The notes beneath the pieces are model-generated. The model saw only the letters and a list, made by a program, of their open reading frames with translations, made no database searches and was not told the DNA's origin. From Photobacterium phosphoreum (lineage in GTDB: Bacteria; Pseudomonadota; Gammaproteobacteria; Enterobacterales; Vibrionaceae), in contig NZ_MSCQ01000001.1 of NCBI RefSeq assembly GCF_002954725.1, positions 779,857-843,856 on the forward strand: a DNA stretch of 64,000 nt. The letters are read 5' to 3'. Both the position numbers and the translations under genes were made by a program. Below, piece after piece: positions 49,868 through 59,548 of the stretch (position 1 is the first letter of the stretch; each line of letters opens with the position of its first letter).

Positions 49868-51451
49868 TTAAAGAAAAAGACTCACGATAGCGACAATTAC
49901 ACCATATAAAATCATAGGTATAACGGTTCGTTTAATGATATAGCCTTCTTTATTGGCAATACCAAGTATTGCTGATACTGCGATAATGTTATTAATGCAC
50001 ACCATATTACCCATCGCACCACCAACCGATTGCAAGGCAAGAATGATGGTTTCAGGTAACCCAACGGTATGGGCAATACTTTGTTGAATTGCACCAAACG
50101 TTAGGTTAGATACAGTTGCTGAGCCTGAGAAAAAGGCCCCTAAAGCACCAAGATAAGCGGCACAGTATTGCCAATTTTTCCCTAATAAATGTGCAAAGGC
50201 ATTACCCGTTGTCATGATCGGTGAGTGATCACCACCAATCATCATAAATTTCACCATAATTAACGCACCAACAAGGGCGATAAAAGGGGTTTTTATACGT
50301 GATGCTGTATCACTAAATACTGTTACCACTTGGTGTCGGTTCATTTTTAGAAAAGGAATCGACACTAAAACAACGAGGAAAAATGGGATTAATGCAGGAA
50401 CATAAAGTGTTTTGTATGCCCAAGCAGTATCAGTACCTAAAATATTATTTATATGAATAATTAACGCTTGGCTAATATGTAAGTCAGCAATTCCTAAGTG
50501 AAAATTCCACATCGGTGTCGCATCATTTAGCATCCCTTTAAGGCCTAATTGTTTAATACGGGTCACAATCAGAATAACAATCAGTAATAAGGTTGGCGCC
50601 ATTGCCTTAAATACACATCCGAATGCTAAAGGAATAGCAACATTTTCGGTGGCAGTGGTTTCGATTTTTTCTAACCCAATGTTATAACGAGCAAAAAGTA
50701 TTGATAGCGTTAAGCCAATCGCCCCACCAATAAGGGCGGGGAACTCATAGTTCCATTGTGCTAGCCAAACATAAGGCAGCGTACATGACCAAATACTTAA
50801 CTGAATAAAAATAATATTACGGCGAATTTGTTGCCAACTAACAATAAATTTCAGCGCAATAACCGGAATGATAATCGCTGCTACAGTGTGCATGATGGCG
50901 GATAATCCCCCAACGTGCAGCAGCTCAGTATTCGACAGCCCTAAGTTACCTAAACCAAACCATGTGGGTGTACCTACAGCACCAAAAGAGACCGGGACGG
51001 AGTTCATGACTAACGCTAACATAGCGACTCGTAATGGATTAAAACCTAACCCAACTAAAATAGGGGCTGCTATTGCTGCGGGCGTACCAAAACCTGAAGC
51101 GCCTTCTATCATAAAAGCAAACGCCCAACCGATGATCATTAATTGCCCAATACGGTTTTTACTAATGCCTTCTAACCATTGTCTAATAACATCTTCACAG
51201 CCTGAAACTAAGAGGGTACGATTTAATAAAATCGCACCAGCAATAATAGAAATGGGTGTAATTGCTGATAAAGTGCCAGAAATAATATTAGCCGTTAATA
51301 AACGTCCATCAGTGCCAAAATGGACTAATTGTAATATACCCACAATTAACGCTGTTAAAGGTAATGCAATATGTGACGGTAACGCATTCTTTTTTGTCAT
51401 CATCCAAATTAATAATAATATTGGAATGATCGATATCGCTAAATTGAGCAT
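49868..51451 (-). CDS. lctP: L-lactate permease (LctP/LldP family)
   Basis: A 527-residue protein with about 12 membrane segments. The core SGFGTPAAIAAPILVGLGF (near 130) and GAFFSGSATVSNLTFGAIQ (near 445) are family motifs of the lactate permease LctP family (TC 2.A.14). It starts the operon with lutABC (99 bases between it and lutA). AGGTAGGGGA precedes the ATG. The transporter supplies lactate for LutABC; glycolate is also transported by some family members. Confidence 0.92.
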   Translation of the reverse strand: MLNLAISIIPILLLIWMMTKKNALPSHIALPLTALIVGILQLVHFGTDGRLLTANIISGTLSAITPISIIAGAILLNRTLLVSGCEDVIRQWLEGISKNRIGQLMIIGWAFAFMIEGASGFGTPAAIAAPILVGLGFNPLRVAMLALVMNSVPVSFGAVGTPTWFGLGNLGLSNTELLHVGGLSAIMHTVAAIIIPVIALKFIVSWQQIRRNIIFIQLSIWSCTLPYVWLAQWNYEFPALIGGAIGLTLSILFARYNIGLEKIETTATENVAIPLAFGCVFKAMAPTLLLIVILIVTRIKQLGLKGMLNDATPMWNFHLGIADLHISQALIIHINNILGTDTAWAYKTLYVPALIPFFLVVLVSIPFLKMNRHQVVTVFSDTASRIKTPFIALVGALIMVKFMMIGGDHSPIMTTGNAFAHLLGKNWQYCAAYLGALGAFFSGSATVSNLTFGAIQQSIAHTVGLPETIILALQSVGGAMGNMVCINNIIAVSAILGIANKEGYIIKRTVIPMILYGVIVAIVSLFL

Positions 51452-51818
51452 ATATTTCCCCTACCTGAGTCGTCTTATTCCATGTTTAAATCGACGAGTA
51501 TTGTTTTTATTTATTATTACTATGTGAATAGTATTTTTTGTACTGATTATCTCAGTGGGGAGATTATTGTAGGCAGGAAAAAGAAACTTTCTATCTATTT
51601 TTTTTTAGTATTTATCATACTTATTAATTAAATGTGACATGAATAAGTATGTAACTTTTAGTGTTTTTTTGAAATTATATATTTAATCAAGGTGTTATAA
51701 TGGCTTGGTGTCAGCATGGTTAATGGGATTAGAGCAGTTTCGGAAACAATGTATTTGCATACGTAAGCTAATATTTTAGGTGTTTATTATAATGAATATA
51801 AGCATCACTCCCCGCTAA

Positions 51819-51833
51819 AGATAATGATTATCA
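51819..51833. promoter_or_regulatory. Fur box
   Basis: AGATAATGATTATCA matches 13 of the 14 specified bases of the 7-1-7 consensus TGATAATNATTATCA. No gene begins close by. The nearest downstream gene on the minus strand is lctP, about 370 bases away. Confidence 0.6.
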
Positions 51834-51947
51834 CTACAGTGATTATTTAAGCGTGTATATTCAAATGAATACGACTAATAATGCATTTAATATGGTTAAT
51901 TGAAATATAATAAACATTATTTGGTAATCTGAAAATAGATTAATTGA

Positions 51948-51978
51948 CTTAAATAATAATATATTACTATTATTTAAG
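51948..51978. repeat. Perfect inverted repeat, AT-rich
   Basis: CTTAAATAATA at 51948-51958 and its complement at 51968-51978, loop nine bases. Too AT-rich to be a strong terminator. Confidence 0.5.
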
Positions 51979-52076
51979 GATTGAATGTTATTTTCTATTT
52001 AAAAAAATAAATAATTATTCATAATTTAAACGCGATTTATGTGTGATTGTATGATGTGATGGTAGAAAAATGAGAC

Positions 52077-52640
52077 CTATTTTAAGTTAGTATTATTATT
52101 GATTACAGTATGCAAGAAAGATAAAGCGGCACTGCAGTCGTTACGACTCATAAACCATTGTTTTTGATTAACCTCTAACGGTAGAATTTCGAGCCAGCGT
52201 TGACATACCCACGTAATATCATCAAATTTTGGCTCAGGATAATAATGCGCATGATCAGGATGCTGCTGGAACAGTTGTTTTAAGTTGTCTGAAATATTTT
52301 GATCGAGAAAATTAATATTCTTGCTATGCCAGTTTGGAACTGGCGAAGTATCACCAATGTGAAGGGCGTCATTGTCTTGCCAATGGTTATTAATCAAGAA
52401 CATCTCAACGCCCTTAATAGTAATACTCATAAAGCCATCGGGTAGGGGATCAAAATCAGTAATAATGGCGCGAGTACCAAAATGGCATAGAGTATCATCG
52501 ATTTTCATGCATAACCCAAAGCCATGATGATTGGTCGTAGCGAGTTTAACTAATCGAATATAACGCTGTTCGTAAATACGTAATTTGCAGATACCATTGG
52601 GTAATAAGTAAATATCAAGCGGGAATAGAGGTAATTGCAT
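52077..52640 (-). CDS. Lon N-terminal (LON substrate-binding) domain protein
   Basis: A 187-residue stand-alone LON domain protein: LPLFPLDIYLLPNGICKLRIYEQRYIRLVK at the start is the family signature, with the second half containing the ITDFDPLPDGFMSITIKG region. It lacks the ATPase and protease domains. Such proteins are widespread in proteobacteria; the function is largely unknown. It is preceded by 164 bases toward bioA and is probably monocistronic. Confidence 0.88.
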   Translation of the reverse strand: MQLPLFPLDIYLLPNGICKLRIYEQRYIRLVKLATTNHHGFGLCMKIDDTLCHFGTRAIITDFDPLPDGFMSITIKGVEMFLINNHWQDNDALHIGDTSPVPNWHSKNINFLDQNISDNLKQLFQQHPDHAHYYPEPKFDDITWVCQRWLEILPLEVNQKQWFMSRNDCSAALSFLHTVINNNTNLK

Positions 52641-52804
52641 AATGATAACCCTAGCTCAGTGCTTTAACATAAGTAAATGGCCGCTCGAGATATCATTATT
52701 ATTATGTTGGTCGGGCACCTTTAATCAGTATAAGCAGACTTAAATAGAACAATGTCTGCTTTATGATACTAAGGGGAAATAAAAGGCTGTTTAGTCGAAC
52801 AGTA

Positions 52805-54085
52805 TTATGTATTTAATGCCTGATATATTGCTTGGGTCAAACATGATAGCTGAGCAGACGTAATAATATAAGGCGGCATAATATAAATTAATCGACCAAA
52901 AGGACGGATCCATACGCCAGCATTAACAAAGGCCTGTTGTATTTCCATCATATTGACCGCTTGATGTAATTCAACTACCCCGATGGCACCTAACCAGCGC
53001 ACTTGTTTTACTTTTTCGAGTGTTGCAATGATCGGTAGTTCATAGGCGAATTGTTTTTCAATATTTTCAACCTGTTGCTGCCATTGGTTTTTTTCTAATA
53101 TGGCAAGATTAGCATTAGCAACGGCACAGGCAAGAGGATTACCCATAAATGTTGGTCCATGCATAAAGCATCCGGCTTCACCACTGCATACGGTATCGGC
53201 AATATGTTTATGGGTGATAACTGCGGATAATGTCATATAGCCTCCCGTTAATGCTTTGCCGACACACATAATATCAGGACTAATATTGGCATGCTCACAC
53301 GCAAAAAGTTTGCCTGTACGCCCAAACCCGGTTGCTATTTCATCGGCAATTAATAACACCCCATAATGATCACATAATTCGCGCACTCGGCATAAATAGG
53401 TGGGATGATATAGACGCATCCCTCCAGCACCTTGCACGATAGGTTCTAAAATAACTGCCGCAACTTCTCGATGGTGTTGCGCTAATTTATTTGAAAAATC
53501 AGCAATATCATCTTCATTCCATTCCTCCCAGAAACCACACTGGGGTGAATCGGTAAAAATATGTTCAGGTAAAAACCCTTTATAAATACTGTGCATGGAG
53601 TTATCGGGATCGGTAACGGACATCGCGGCAAAGGTATCACCATGATAGCCATGACGAAGTGTTAAAAACTTAGCTCGAGGTTCATCTTTTGCATGCCAGT
53701 ATTGCAATGCCATTTTTAAGGCAACTTCAACGGCAACGGATCCTGAATCCGCAAGAAAAACGGTGTCTAACCCTTGCGGTGTTATTGCCACTAATTTTTT
53801 ACAGAGCTCGACTGCTGGTTGGTGAGTAATCCCTCCAAACATGACATGCGACATTTTATCTAACTGTGTTTTTGCAGCAGTGGTTAGTTGTGGGTGGTTA
53901 TAACCGTGAATCGCGGACCACCATGAAGACATACCATCAATTAATTGGGTACCATCTTCAAGAGTAAGGTATACACCACAGGCCTCAGTGACAGGGTAAC
54001 AAGGAAGTGGCGTTATGGTTGACGTGTATGGATGCCAAATATGATGCTGGTCAAAGGTAATATCAATAGCGTTCTCTTTTTGCAC
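52805..54085 (-). CDS. bioA: BioA, DAPA aminotransferase
   Basis: Adenosylmethionine-8-amino-7-oxononanoate aminotransferase, which makes 7,8-diaminopelargonate with SAM as amino donor. The 426-residue class III PLP enzyme has WHPYTSTITPLP at the start, GMSSWWSAIHGYNHP, and DEIATGFGRTGKLFACEHA with the lysine in CVGKALTGGY as PLP site (around residue 275). Divergent from bioB with a BirA-like operator between, as in E. coli. Confidence 0.96.
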   Translation of the reverse strand: MQKENAIDITFDQHHIWHPYTSTITPLPCYPVTEACGVYLTLEDGTQLIDGMSSWWSAIHGYNHPQLTTAAKTQLDKMSHVMFGGITHQPAVELCKKLVAITPQGLDTVFLADSGSVAVEVALKMALQYWHAKDEPRAKFLTLRHGYHGDTFAAMSVTDPDNSMHSIYKGFLPEHIFTDSPQCGFWEEWNEDDIADFSNKLAQHHREVAAVILEPIVQGAGGMRLYHPTYLCRVRELCDHYGVLLIADEIATGFGRTGKLFACEHANISPDIMCVGKALTGGYMTLSAVITHKHIADTVCSGEAGCFMHGPTFMGNPLACAVANANLAILEKNQWQQQVENIEKQFAYELPIIATLEKVKQVRWLGAIGVVELHQAVNMMEIQQAFVNAGVWIRPFGRLIYIMPPYIITSAQLSCLTQAIYQALNT

Positions 54086-54089
54086 ACTA

Positions 54090-54120
54090 GTAAACCTATT
54101 TTATTATTCAAGGTTGACAG
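54090..54120. promoter_or_regulatory. BirA (BioO-type) operator between bioA and bioB
   Basis: AGTAAACC and GGTTGACA half-sites, GTAAACC at 54091-54097 and GGTTGAC at 54113-54119 with 15 bases between. They match the E. coli bioO arrangement (GTAAACC-N16-GGTTTAC). The right half contains TTGACA, which could serve as the -35 of bioB with TAGACT as -10 (about 16 bases apart). The palindrome would repress both genes when BirA binds with biotinyl-AMP. Confidence 0.7.
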
Positions 54121-54142
54121 TCTACGTACTATTAGTAGACTA
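54120..54142. repeat. Inverted repeat at the bioB promoter
   Basis: AGTCTAC-GTACTATTA-GTAGACT, a perfect 7-bp inverted repeat next to the BirA-like site and covering the -10 of the proposed bioB promoter. It may be a second operator or only a hairpin. Confidence 0.45.
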
Positions 54143-54287
54143 GCCAACAATTAAAAGACGGGTAAATGTCTGATCGGTTGTTTTACATACAATGTGTTGT
54201 GAGTGTAATTGTGGCTCTACATCGCTATTACACACGATTGCAATGTATTGATTATTGGATAATAAATAATAAAAAGAGGGTAGCTTT

Positions 54288-55340
54288 GTGGATATTCGTT
54301 GTAATTGGACTGTTGAGGAAGTACAGGCTTTATTTAACAAACCGTTTATGGATTTAGTGTTTGAAGCTCAGCAAATCCATCGTCAATTTCATCACCCCAA
54401 TCAAGTGCAAGTCAGCACCTTATTATCGATTAAAACAGGTGCTTGTCCTGAGGATTGTAAGTATTGCCCTCAAAGTGCGCATTACCGTACTGATATAGAT
54501 AAAGAACGCTTACTGGAAGTTGACCGTGTTCTTGAGGCAGCGATAAAAGCGAAGCAATCTGGCGCTACCCGTTTTTGTATGGGGGCTGCATGGAAAAACC
54601 CTAAAGATCGAGATATGCCTTATTTACTTGATATGGTGCAAGGCGTTAAGAAACTAGGGCTAGAAACGTGTATGACATTGGGTATGATCACCACCGATCA
54701 GGCGACTACGTTAGCGGCTGCTGGATTGGATTATTACAACCATAATCTTGATACTTCTCCTGAATACTACGGCAATATTATTACCACGCGGACTTATCAA
54801 GACCGTTTAGATACGTTAGCGCATGTGCGTGATGCGGGCATGAAAATTTGTTCTGGCGGTATTATTGGTATGGGCGAAAGTGAGCGAGATCGTGCTGGAT
54901 TGCTGGTGGAATTAGCGAATTTACCCGTTCATCCTGAAAGTGTACCTATCAATATGTTAGTCAAAGTGAAAGGGACACCACTTGAAAATGCTGAAGATGT
55001 CGATCCGTTTGACTTTATTCGTATTATAGCGGTAGCACGAATCATTATGCCGCAATCAGCAGTAAGGCTTTCTGCGGGTCGCGAAGATATGAATGACCAA
55101 ATGCAAACACTGTGTTTTATGGCTGGGGCTAATTCTGTATTTTATGGTTGTAAGTTATTAACCACACCTAATCCCGCTGAAGATAAAGACATGCAATTAT
55201 TTGCCAAACTGGGTATTAATAGCCAGCATCACACAGCAAAACCTGATGATGTTCAAGCCCAAGAATTATTTGGCCAAGTTGCAGAACGCGTTGCCGCACG
55301 TCCAACAAAAGATGACATGTTTTATGATGCCTCTCTTTAA
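54288..55340 (+). CDS. bioB: BioB, biotin synthase
   Basis: Radical SAM enzyme that inserts sulfur into dethiobiotin to form biotin. The 350-residue protein starts with GTG after AGAGGG. The radical SAM cluster is C53-x3-C57-x2-C60 (CPEDCKYC), and [14 protein letters not shown] and [16 protein letters not shown] are family motifs. First gene of bioB-bioF-bioC-bioD; its 3' end overlaps bioF by 17 bases. Confidence 0.97.
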   Translation: MDIRCNWTVEEVQALFNKPFMDLVFEAQQIHRQFHHPNQVQVSTLLSIKTGACPEDCKYCPQSAHYRTDIDKERLLEVDRVLEAAIKAKQSGATRFCMGAAWKNPKDRDMPYLLDMVQGVKKLGLETCMTLGMITTDQATTLAAAGLDYYNHNLDTSPEYYGNIITTRTYQDRLDTLAHVRDAGMKICSGGIIGMGESERDRAGLLVELANLPVHPESVPINMLVKVKGTPLENAEDVDPFDFIRIIAVARIIMPQSAVRLSAGREDMNDQMQTLCFMAGANSVFYGCKLLTTPNPAEDKDMQLFAKLGINSQHHTAKPDDVQAQELFGQVAERVAARPTKDDMFYDASL

Positions 55341-56478
55341 TCAACGTCATCAACAAGCCCTTGCCCAACGTCAGGATCAGGGGCTTTATCGGCAGTTACA
55401 GTGTGTTGATATTCATTCGCAAGGGTTAAACTTTGCCAGTAATGATTATCTTGGTTTAGCACAAGATCCTGAAATAATAACAGCTTGGCAGCAAGGGCTA
55501 ACTCAATACGGTGCAGGAAGTAGTGCTTCACCATTAGTCACCGGATTTCAACCACCACATGCCGACTTAGAACAACAATTAACGGAATGGTTGGGTTACC
55601 AACGAGCATTGTTATTTAACAGTGGCTTTAGTGCTAATCAAGCGGTGTTATTTGCGTTATTACAAGCGCAAGATCATTTGTATCAAGACAAGCTTAATCA
55701 TGCCTCTTTAATTGAAGCGGGAATGTTATCGCCTGCAAAAATGAAGCGTTTTGCTCATAACGATATGGCAGCGTTACAACAACAGCTTTCAAAGATAAAG
55801 GTGGGAGTAGATACTGCATCTTTAGTGGTAACGGAAGGTGTTTTTAGTATGGATGGCGATTGTGCCCCGCTGGCATCATTACGACAAATAACGGATCTAC
55901 ATCAAAGTTGGTTGATGGTTGATGATGCGCATGGTTGCGGTGTATTAGGCGATACAGGGCAAGGGAGTTGTCATCTAGCAGGTATAAAAGCTGATATATT
56001 AGTGATAACTTTTGGTAAAGCTTTTGGTATACAAGGCGCTGCAGTATTGTGTAGTCAAGAGACTGCTGAATATTTAGTACAATTTGCTCGTCATTATATT
56101 TATTCTACCGCGATGCCTCCCGCCCAAGCAGTTGCATTAGGTCGTGCTTGTTCATTGATTCAAACTCAATCTTGGCGACGAGAAAAATTACAGTCATTGG
56201 CTGGAAATTTAGATCATCATCTTGATAGCAGTATTGATCTTATGCCGACGATCACCCCAATTAAACCGATCATTATTGGTGATAGTAGCCAAACCATGAT
56301 GATCGCAGATCAATTACAGCAGCGAAGTATTAGAGTCGGAGCCATTCGTCCACCGACAGTACCTCGCCACAGTGCACGCTTACGGATTACACTTACGGCA
56401 AATCATAATGAAACCGATATTCATCAGTTAGCCATTGCTATTAATGAGGTTGTTAATGAGGCCGTCGATGTTGGATAA
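55324..56478 (+). CDS. bioF: BioF, 8-amino-7-oxononanoate synthase
   Basis: PLP enzyme that condenses pimeloyl-ACP with L-alanine to KAPA. With the ATG at 55324 it has 384 residues, identical to E. coli BioF. The motif [11 protein letters not shown] is at 35-45, [11 protein letters not shown] near 198, and [11 protein letters not shown] carries the PLP lysine near residue 230. The next Met (55327) is equally possible. An open upstream extension to 55201 was rejected because it lies within bioB in another frame. Confidence 0.95.
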   Translation: MMPLFNQRHQQALAQRQDQGLYRQLQCVDIHSQGLNFASNDYLGLAQDPEIITAWQQGLTQYGAGSSASPLVTGFQPPHADLEQQLTEWLGYQRALLFNSGFSANQAVLFALLQAQDHLYQDKLNHASLIEAGMLSPAKMKRFAHNDMAALQQQLSKIKVGVDTASLVVTEGVFSMDGDCAPLASLRQITDLHQSWLMVDDAHGCGVLGDTGQGSCHLAGIKADILVITFGKAFGIQGAAVLCSQETAEYLVQFARHYIYSTAMPPAQAVALGRACSLIQTQSWRREKLQSLAGNLDHHLDSSIDLMPTITPIKPIIIGDSSQTMMIADQLQQRSIRVGAIRPPTVPRHSARLRITLTANHNETDIHQLAIAINEVVNEAVDVG

Positions 56479-57289
56479 ATTAAATAAACCTGCATTATCA
56501 ATTGATCAATTAAACAAACAAGCCATTGCGAATGCGTTTGGACGAGCAGCACAGGATTATGATAAATCAGCTGAATTTCAACGACAAGTTGGACGGCAAT
56601 TGTTATCTTTAATGCCAACACTATCTTCGGTTACACCAATGCTAAAAGTGATTGATCTTGGTTGTGGAACGGGGTATTTCAGTGCAATGTTACATCAACA
56701 GGGCTTTGATGTTACTGCGGCGGATCTCTCTGCTGAAATGTTATTACAAGCTCAACAACGCTGTGGATCTGATTGTCAGTATTTACAAACGGATGCTGAA
56801 AATATCGTGGTGACTGATAATAGTTATGATGTTGCGTTCAGTAATCTGGCTTTACAGTGGTGTGATGATTTAAGCGTGCCATTACGCGAGTTACAACGGG
56901 TAGTTAAACCTGACGGTGTGATTTTATTTACCACATTAGTTGAGGGTTCATTGAATGAGCTTAAACAAGCTTGGGCACAGGTTGATGAAAAACAGCATGT
57001 TAATACGTTTAAGTCACAAGATGTTATTACCACTGAGATTATACAATCAGGCTTAATGATTGAGGTGTTAGAATGCCAACCTATAACGGTTTATTACCCA
57101 ACCGCCATGAAACTAATGAAAGATCTAAAAGGTATTGGTGCGACGCATCTGCAACAGCAGCGGCAATCAGGGTTACTTGGACGACAGACATTCATCGAAT
57201 TAGAGCACGCTTATGATGAGTTTCGATTAGATAATGGATTATTACCAGCAACTTACCAAGTATGTTTTGGAGTATTAAAAAATGCATAA
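56468..57289 (+). CDS. bioC: BioC, malonyl-ACP O-methyltransferase
   Basis: Methylates malonyl-ACP so that the fatty acid pathway can make pimeloyl-ACP. The protein has 273 residues from ATG 56468. The SAM-binding motif is VIDLGCGTGYFS (about 66-77), and LQWCDDLSVPLRELQRVVKPDGVILFTTLVEGSL is close to E. coli BioC. The start could also be ATG 56456 (four residues earlier); both have GAGG six bases upstream because the sequence TTAATGAGG is repeated. It overlaps bioF by 11 bases and bioD by 8 bases. Confidence 0.94.
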   Translation: MLDKLNKPALSIDQLNKQAIANAFGRAAQDYDKSAEFQRQVGRQLLSLMPTLSSVTPMLKVIDLGCGTGYFSAMLHQQGFDVTAADLSAEMLLQAQQRCGSDCQYLQTDAENIVVTDNSYDVAFSNLALQWCDDLSVPLRELQRVVKPDGVILFTTLVEGSLNELKQAWAQVDEKQHVNTFKSQDVITTEIIQSGLMIEVLECQPITVYYPTAMKLMKDLKGIGATHLQQQRQSGLLGRQTFIELEHAYDEFRLDNGLLPATYQVCFGVLKNA

Positions 57290-57959
57290 TGCCTATTTTG
57301 TTGCGGGTACTGATACTGATGTCGGGAAAACTGTTTGTAGTTGTGCGATTTTACATGCGGCGCAACAAGCAGGTATTGCGATGGTGGGTTATAAGCCAAT
57401 TGCATCAGGTAGTGATAACACCTCGCAAGGACTGCGTAATAGTGATGCTTTATTACTGCAACAAGCATCATCTGTTAGCGTGACATATGATGAAGTTAAT
57501 CCCTATGCTTTTTATCGCCCCGTTTCTCCACATATTGCGGCAGCTGAAGAACATAAAACGATTGAATTTAGTGTGTTATCTCAAGGATTAGCCGATCTTA
57601 AAGCTAAATCTGAATGTGTACTTATTGAAGGTGCTGGTGGTTGGCGAGTTCCTGTCAATAATAGTGATTACCTTTCATCGTGGGTAAAACAAGAACAACT
57701 ACCGGTTATTTTAGTGGTGGGGGTTAAACTTGGGTGTTTAAATCACGCATTATTAACGGCTGAGGCAATTCAAGCTGATGGGTTAACGATTGTGGGGTGG
57801 ATCGCCAACCAAGTTCAGTCTACTACGGATAATTATACCGTAATGATAACGTGGTTAGAGCAACACTTGCCGGGTAAAAAAATAGCTGAAATCCCTTATT
57901 GTCCAATAAATAAACGTGACTTTTTAGCTGACTATATTGATTTAACAGTATTAAACTAA
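57282..57959 (+). CDS. bioD: BioD, dethiobiotin synthetase
   Basis: ATP-dependent carboxylase forming dethiobiotin from DAPA and CO2. The 225-residue protein begins MHNAYFVAGTDTDVGKT with the P-loop at 9-17, has YKPIASG near residue 38 and EGAGGWRVPVN near residue 116. Last gene of the bioBFCD operon and followed by a terminator. Confidence 0.96.
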   Translation: MHNAYFVAGTDTDVGKTVCSCAILHAAQQAGIAMVGYKPIASGSDNTSQGLRNSDALLLQQASSVSVTYDEVNPYAFYRPVSPHIAAAEEHKTIEFSVLSQGLADLKAKSECVLIEGAGGWRVPVNNSDYLSSWVKQEQLPVILVVGVKLGCLNHALLTAEAIQADGLTIVGWIANQVQSTTDNYTVMITWLEQHLPGKKIAEIPYCPINKRDFLADYIDLTVLN

Positions 57960-57978
57960 AAGTAGGATAGCAAAGACA

Positions 57979-58009
57979 ATAAAAGGCACGCAATGTGCCT
58001 TTTATTTTA
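57979..58009. terminator. Terminator after bioD
   Basis: 11-bp stem (ATAAAAGGCAC with complement, five-base loop) flanked by T-rich sequence on the plus strand. It lies between bioD and a small convergent gene. Confidence 0.82.
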
Positions 58010-58024
58010 ATAGAGATGTGCGAA

Positions 58025-58189
58025 CTAATTAGTTGAATTAAGCCCAATTAGTACTTCTTGTGTTTCTGTTAGCGGTGCTGGATTACCTGCTAGATCAAGG
58101 CCAAGCTCTTTGTACGCTTCATCAATTGACATACCAAGATGGCAACGCAATATATCTATAGCAACTTGATAGCTTTCATTATTAGTCAT
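58025..58189 (-). CDS. Small hypothetical protein (54 residues)
   Basis: MTNNESYQVAIDILRCHLGM followed by SIDEAYKELGLDL and ending in ETQEVLIGLNSTN. The ATG at 58189 is preceded by GGGAGGGTTC, a very strong ribosome site; an in-frame ATG at 58210 has none. It has no membrane segment or known domain and is probably a soluble helical protein. Upstream lies a perfect 8-bp inverted repeat at 58220-58239. Function unknown. Confidence 0.65.
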   Translation of the reverse strand: MTNNESYQVAIDILRCHLGMSIDEAYKELGLDLAGNPAPLTETQEVLIGLNSTN

Positions 58190-58574
58190 GAACCCTCCCT
58201 GTGTACTCATGTCTTTGTGTGCATTGTTTCATAACAATGCGTAAACAATAATAGAGTTATGTGATGAAAGCAATAAGACTAAAGTCTAATCAGCATTTAT
58301 TTTGATAAAAAGATGCTATTTTGAGGTTGTGTTGTGCCTGTTTTGTTTGTTTATTGTTGTTTAAGTGGTCGTTTATTTTGTGGGCGTGCGCCGAAAGATT
58401 GCCAGATATGAGCCTGATAAGAATTAGTAACAATTTAACTCTTTAATTTACAGCCATATTATTTGAATATAGTGAGTAATAATAGTCTGAGTGTAGTCAT
58501 AAGGCACTAGAATACAGTCTATAAAAGTATAAACCAGATTGGTAATGTCCTTTCAATTGGAGAAGATAATAGAT
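58190..58574. other. Gene-free region between the small gene and htpX
   Basis: About 385 bases with the divergent promoters. A perfect inverted repeat GCATTGTT-TCAT-AACAATGC lies at 58220-58239, 31 bases before the small gene. No sigma-32 or CpxR site typical of E. coli htpX could be recognised with confidence. Confidence 0.5.
58220..58239. promoter_or_regulatory. Inverted repeat upstream of small gene
   Basis: GCATTGTT and AACAATGC with a four-base spacer, possibly an operator or a short stem in the leader of the small gene on the minus strand. Confidence 0.4.
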
Positions 58575-59459
58575 ATGAAACGTATCGCGTTGTTTTTAGC
58601 AACGAACCTTGCCGTAATGTTAGTGTTTAGTATTGTACTTAACATTGTGTATGCGGTAACAGGAATGAAACCAGGCAGCCTTTCTGGATTATTAGTCATG
58701 GCGGCTTTGTTTGGTTTCGGTGGATCATTAGTGTCTTTAATGATGTCAAAGTCGATGGCTTTACGTTCAGTGGGTGGTGTTGTCATTGATAGCCCACGTA
58801 ATGAAACTGAACATTGGTTGATTAATACTGTTGCTCGTCAAGCTGAACAAGCAGGTATTGGTATGCCAACGGTTGCTATTTATGACGCACCTGATATTAA
58901 TGCGTTTGCAACAGGGGCTAAGCGTGATGATGCATTAGTCGCTGTATCTACAGGTTTACTACATAGCATGACTCGAGATGAGGCAGAAGCGGTATTAGCA
59001 CACGAAATTAGTCATGTTGCGAATGGCGATATGGTAACCATGACGTTAATGCAAGGTGTGGTAAATACATTCGTGATATTTGTTTCTCGTCTAGTTGCTG
59101 GCGCTATTAGTGGCGTCAATAATAACAGTGAAGAAGGGGAAGGTGGCGGTAGCTACATGACTTACTTTATTGTTTCTTCGATTATGGAAGTCTTGTTTGG
59201 CTTCTTAGCAAGTATTCTGACGATGTGGTATAGCCGTCATCGTGAGTTTTATGCTGATGCAGGCTCAGCAAAGCTGGTTGGTCGTGATAAAATGATTGCC
59301 GCACTTGAGCGTTTGAAAGTGAGTCATGAACCGCATTTAGAAGGTTCGATGATGGCATTTGGTATTAATGGTAAGAAATCATTATCAGAGTTATTTATGA
59401 CTCACCCACCACTCGATAAACGTATTGATGCATTACGCCGTGGTGAGTACGTAAAGTAA
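58575..59459 (+). CDS. htpX: HtpX, membrane zinc protease
   Basis: Quality-control metalloprotease of the inner membrane (M48). The 294-residue protein starts [15 protein letters not shown] after a weak GGAGAAG. Two membrane segments at about 5-25 and 33-52, zinc motif HEISH (H143, E144, H147), two more hydrophobic segments around 155-215, and a second zinc ligand region [11 protein letters not shown] near 222. Length and motifs match E. coli HtpX. An upstream in-frame start at 58539 was rejected because the family begins at 58575. Confidence 0.95.
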   Translation: MKRIALFLATNLAVMLVFSIVLNIVYAVTGMKPGSLSGLLVMAALFGFGGSLVSLMMSKSMALRSVGGVVIDSPRNETEHWLINTVARQAEQAGIGMPTVAIYDAPDINAFATGAKRDDALVAVSTGLLHSMTRDEAEAVLAHEISHVANGDMVTMTLMQGVVNTFVIFVSRLVAGAISGVNNNSEEGEGGGSYMTYFIVSSIMEVLFGFLASILTMWYSRHREFYADAGSAKLVGRDKMIAALERLKVSHEPHLEGSMMAFGINGKKSLSELFMTHPPLDKRIDALRRGEYVK

Positions 59460-59487
59460 TTATTTAATCTACTAAACGTACTACAAT

Positions 59488-59541
59488 AAGCCCTCTGCTA
59501 AAGTACTTTCTCGTTGAAAGTATAGCAGGGGGCTTTTTTTG
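59488..59541 (+). terminator. Terminator of htpX
   Basis: Two-part stem (AGCCCTCTGCTA with TAGCAGGGGGCT, then an inner TACTTTC/GAAAGTA stem with a bulge) followed by seven T. Confidence 0.85.
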
Positions 59542-59548
59542 TTTTGGT

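Larger units (their letters stand above)
51452..52076. other. Gene-free 625-base region upstream of lctP
   Basis: AT-rich region between the lctP start and the 3' end of the Lon-N protein gene, with no coding sequence. It contains a near-perfect Fur box (51819-51833), an adjacent palindrome ATCACT-AC-AGTGAT, and a perfect 11-bp inverted repeat 51948-51978. On the minus strand a TATAAT lies at about 51787-51792, about 30 bases from the Fur box toward lctP, which would give a leader of more than 300 bases, or a small RNA. Confidence 0.6.

Noticed and set aside
50868..51527. A 219-codon plus-strand frame
   Set aside because: It lies antisense to the lactate permease gene and is a composition shadow.
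51600..52076. A RyhB gene controlled by the Fur box
   Set aside because: The conserved RyhB core and a GC-rich terminator were not found on either strand; only a Fur box can be supported.
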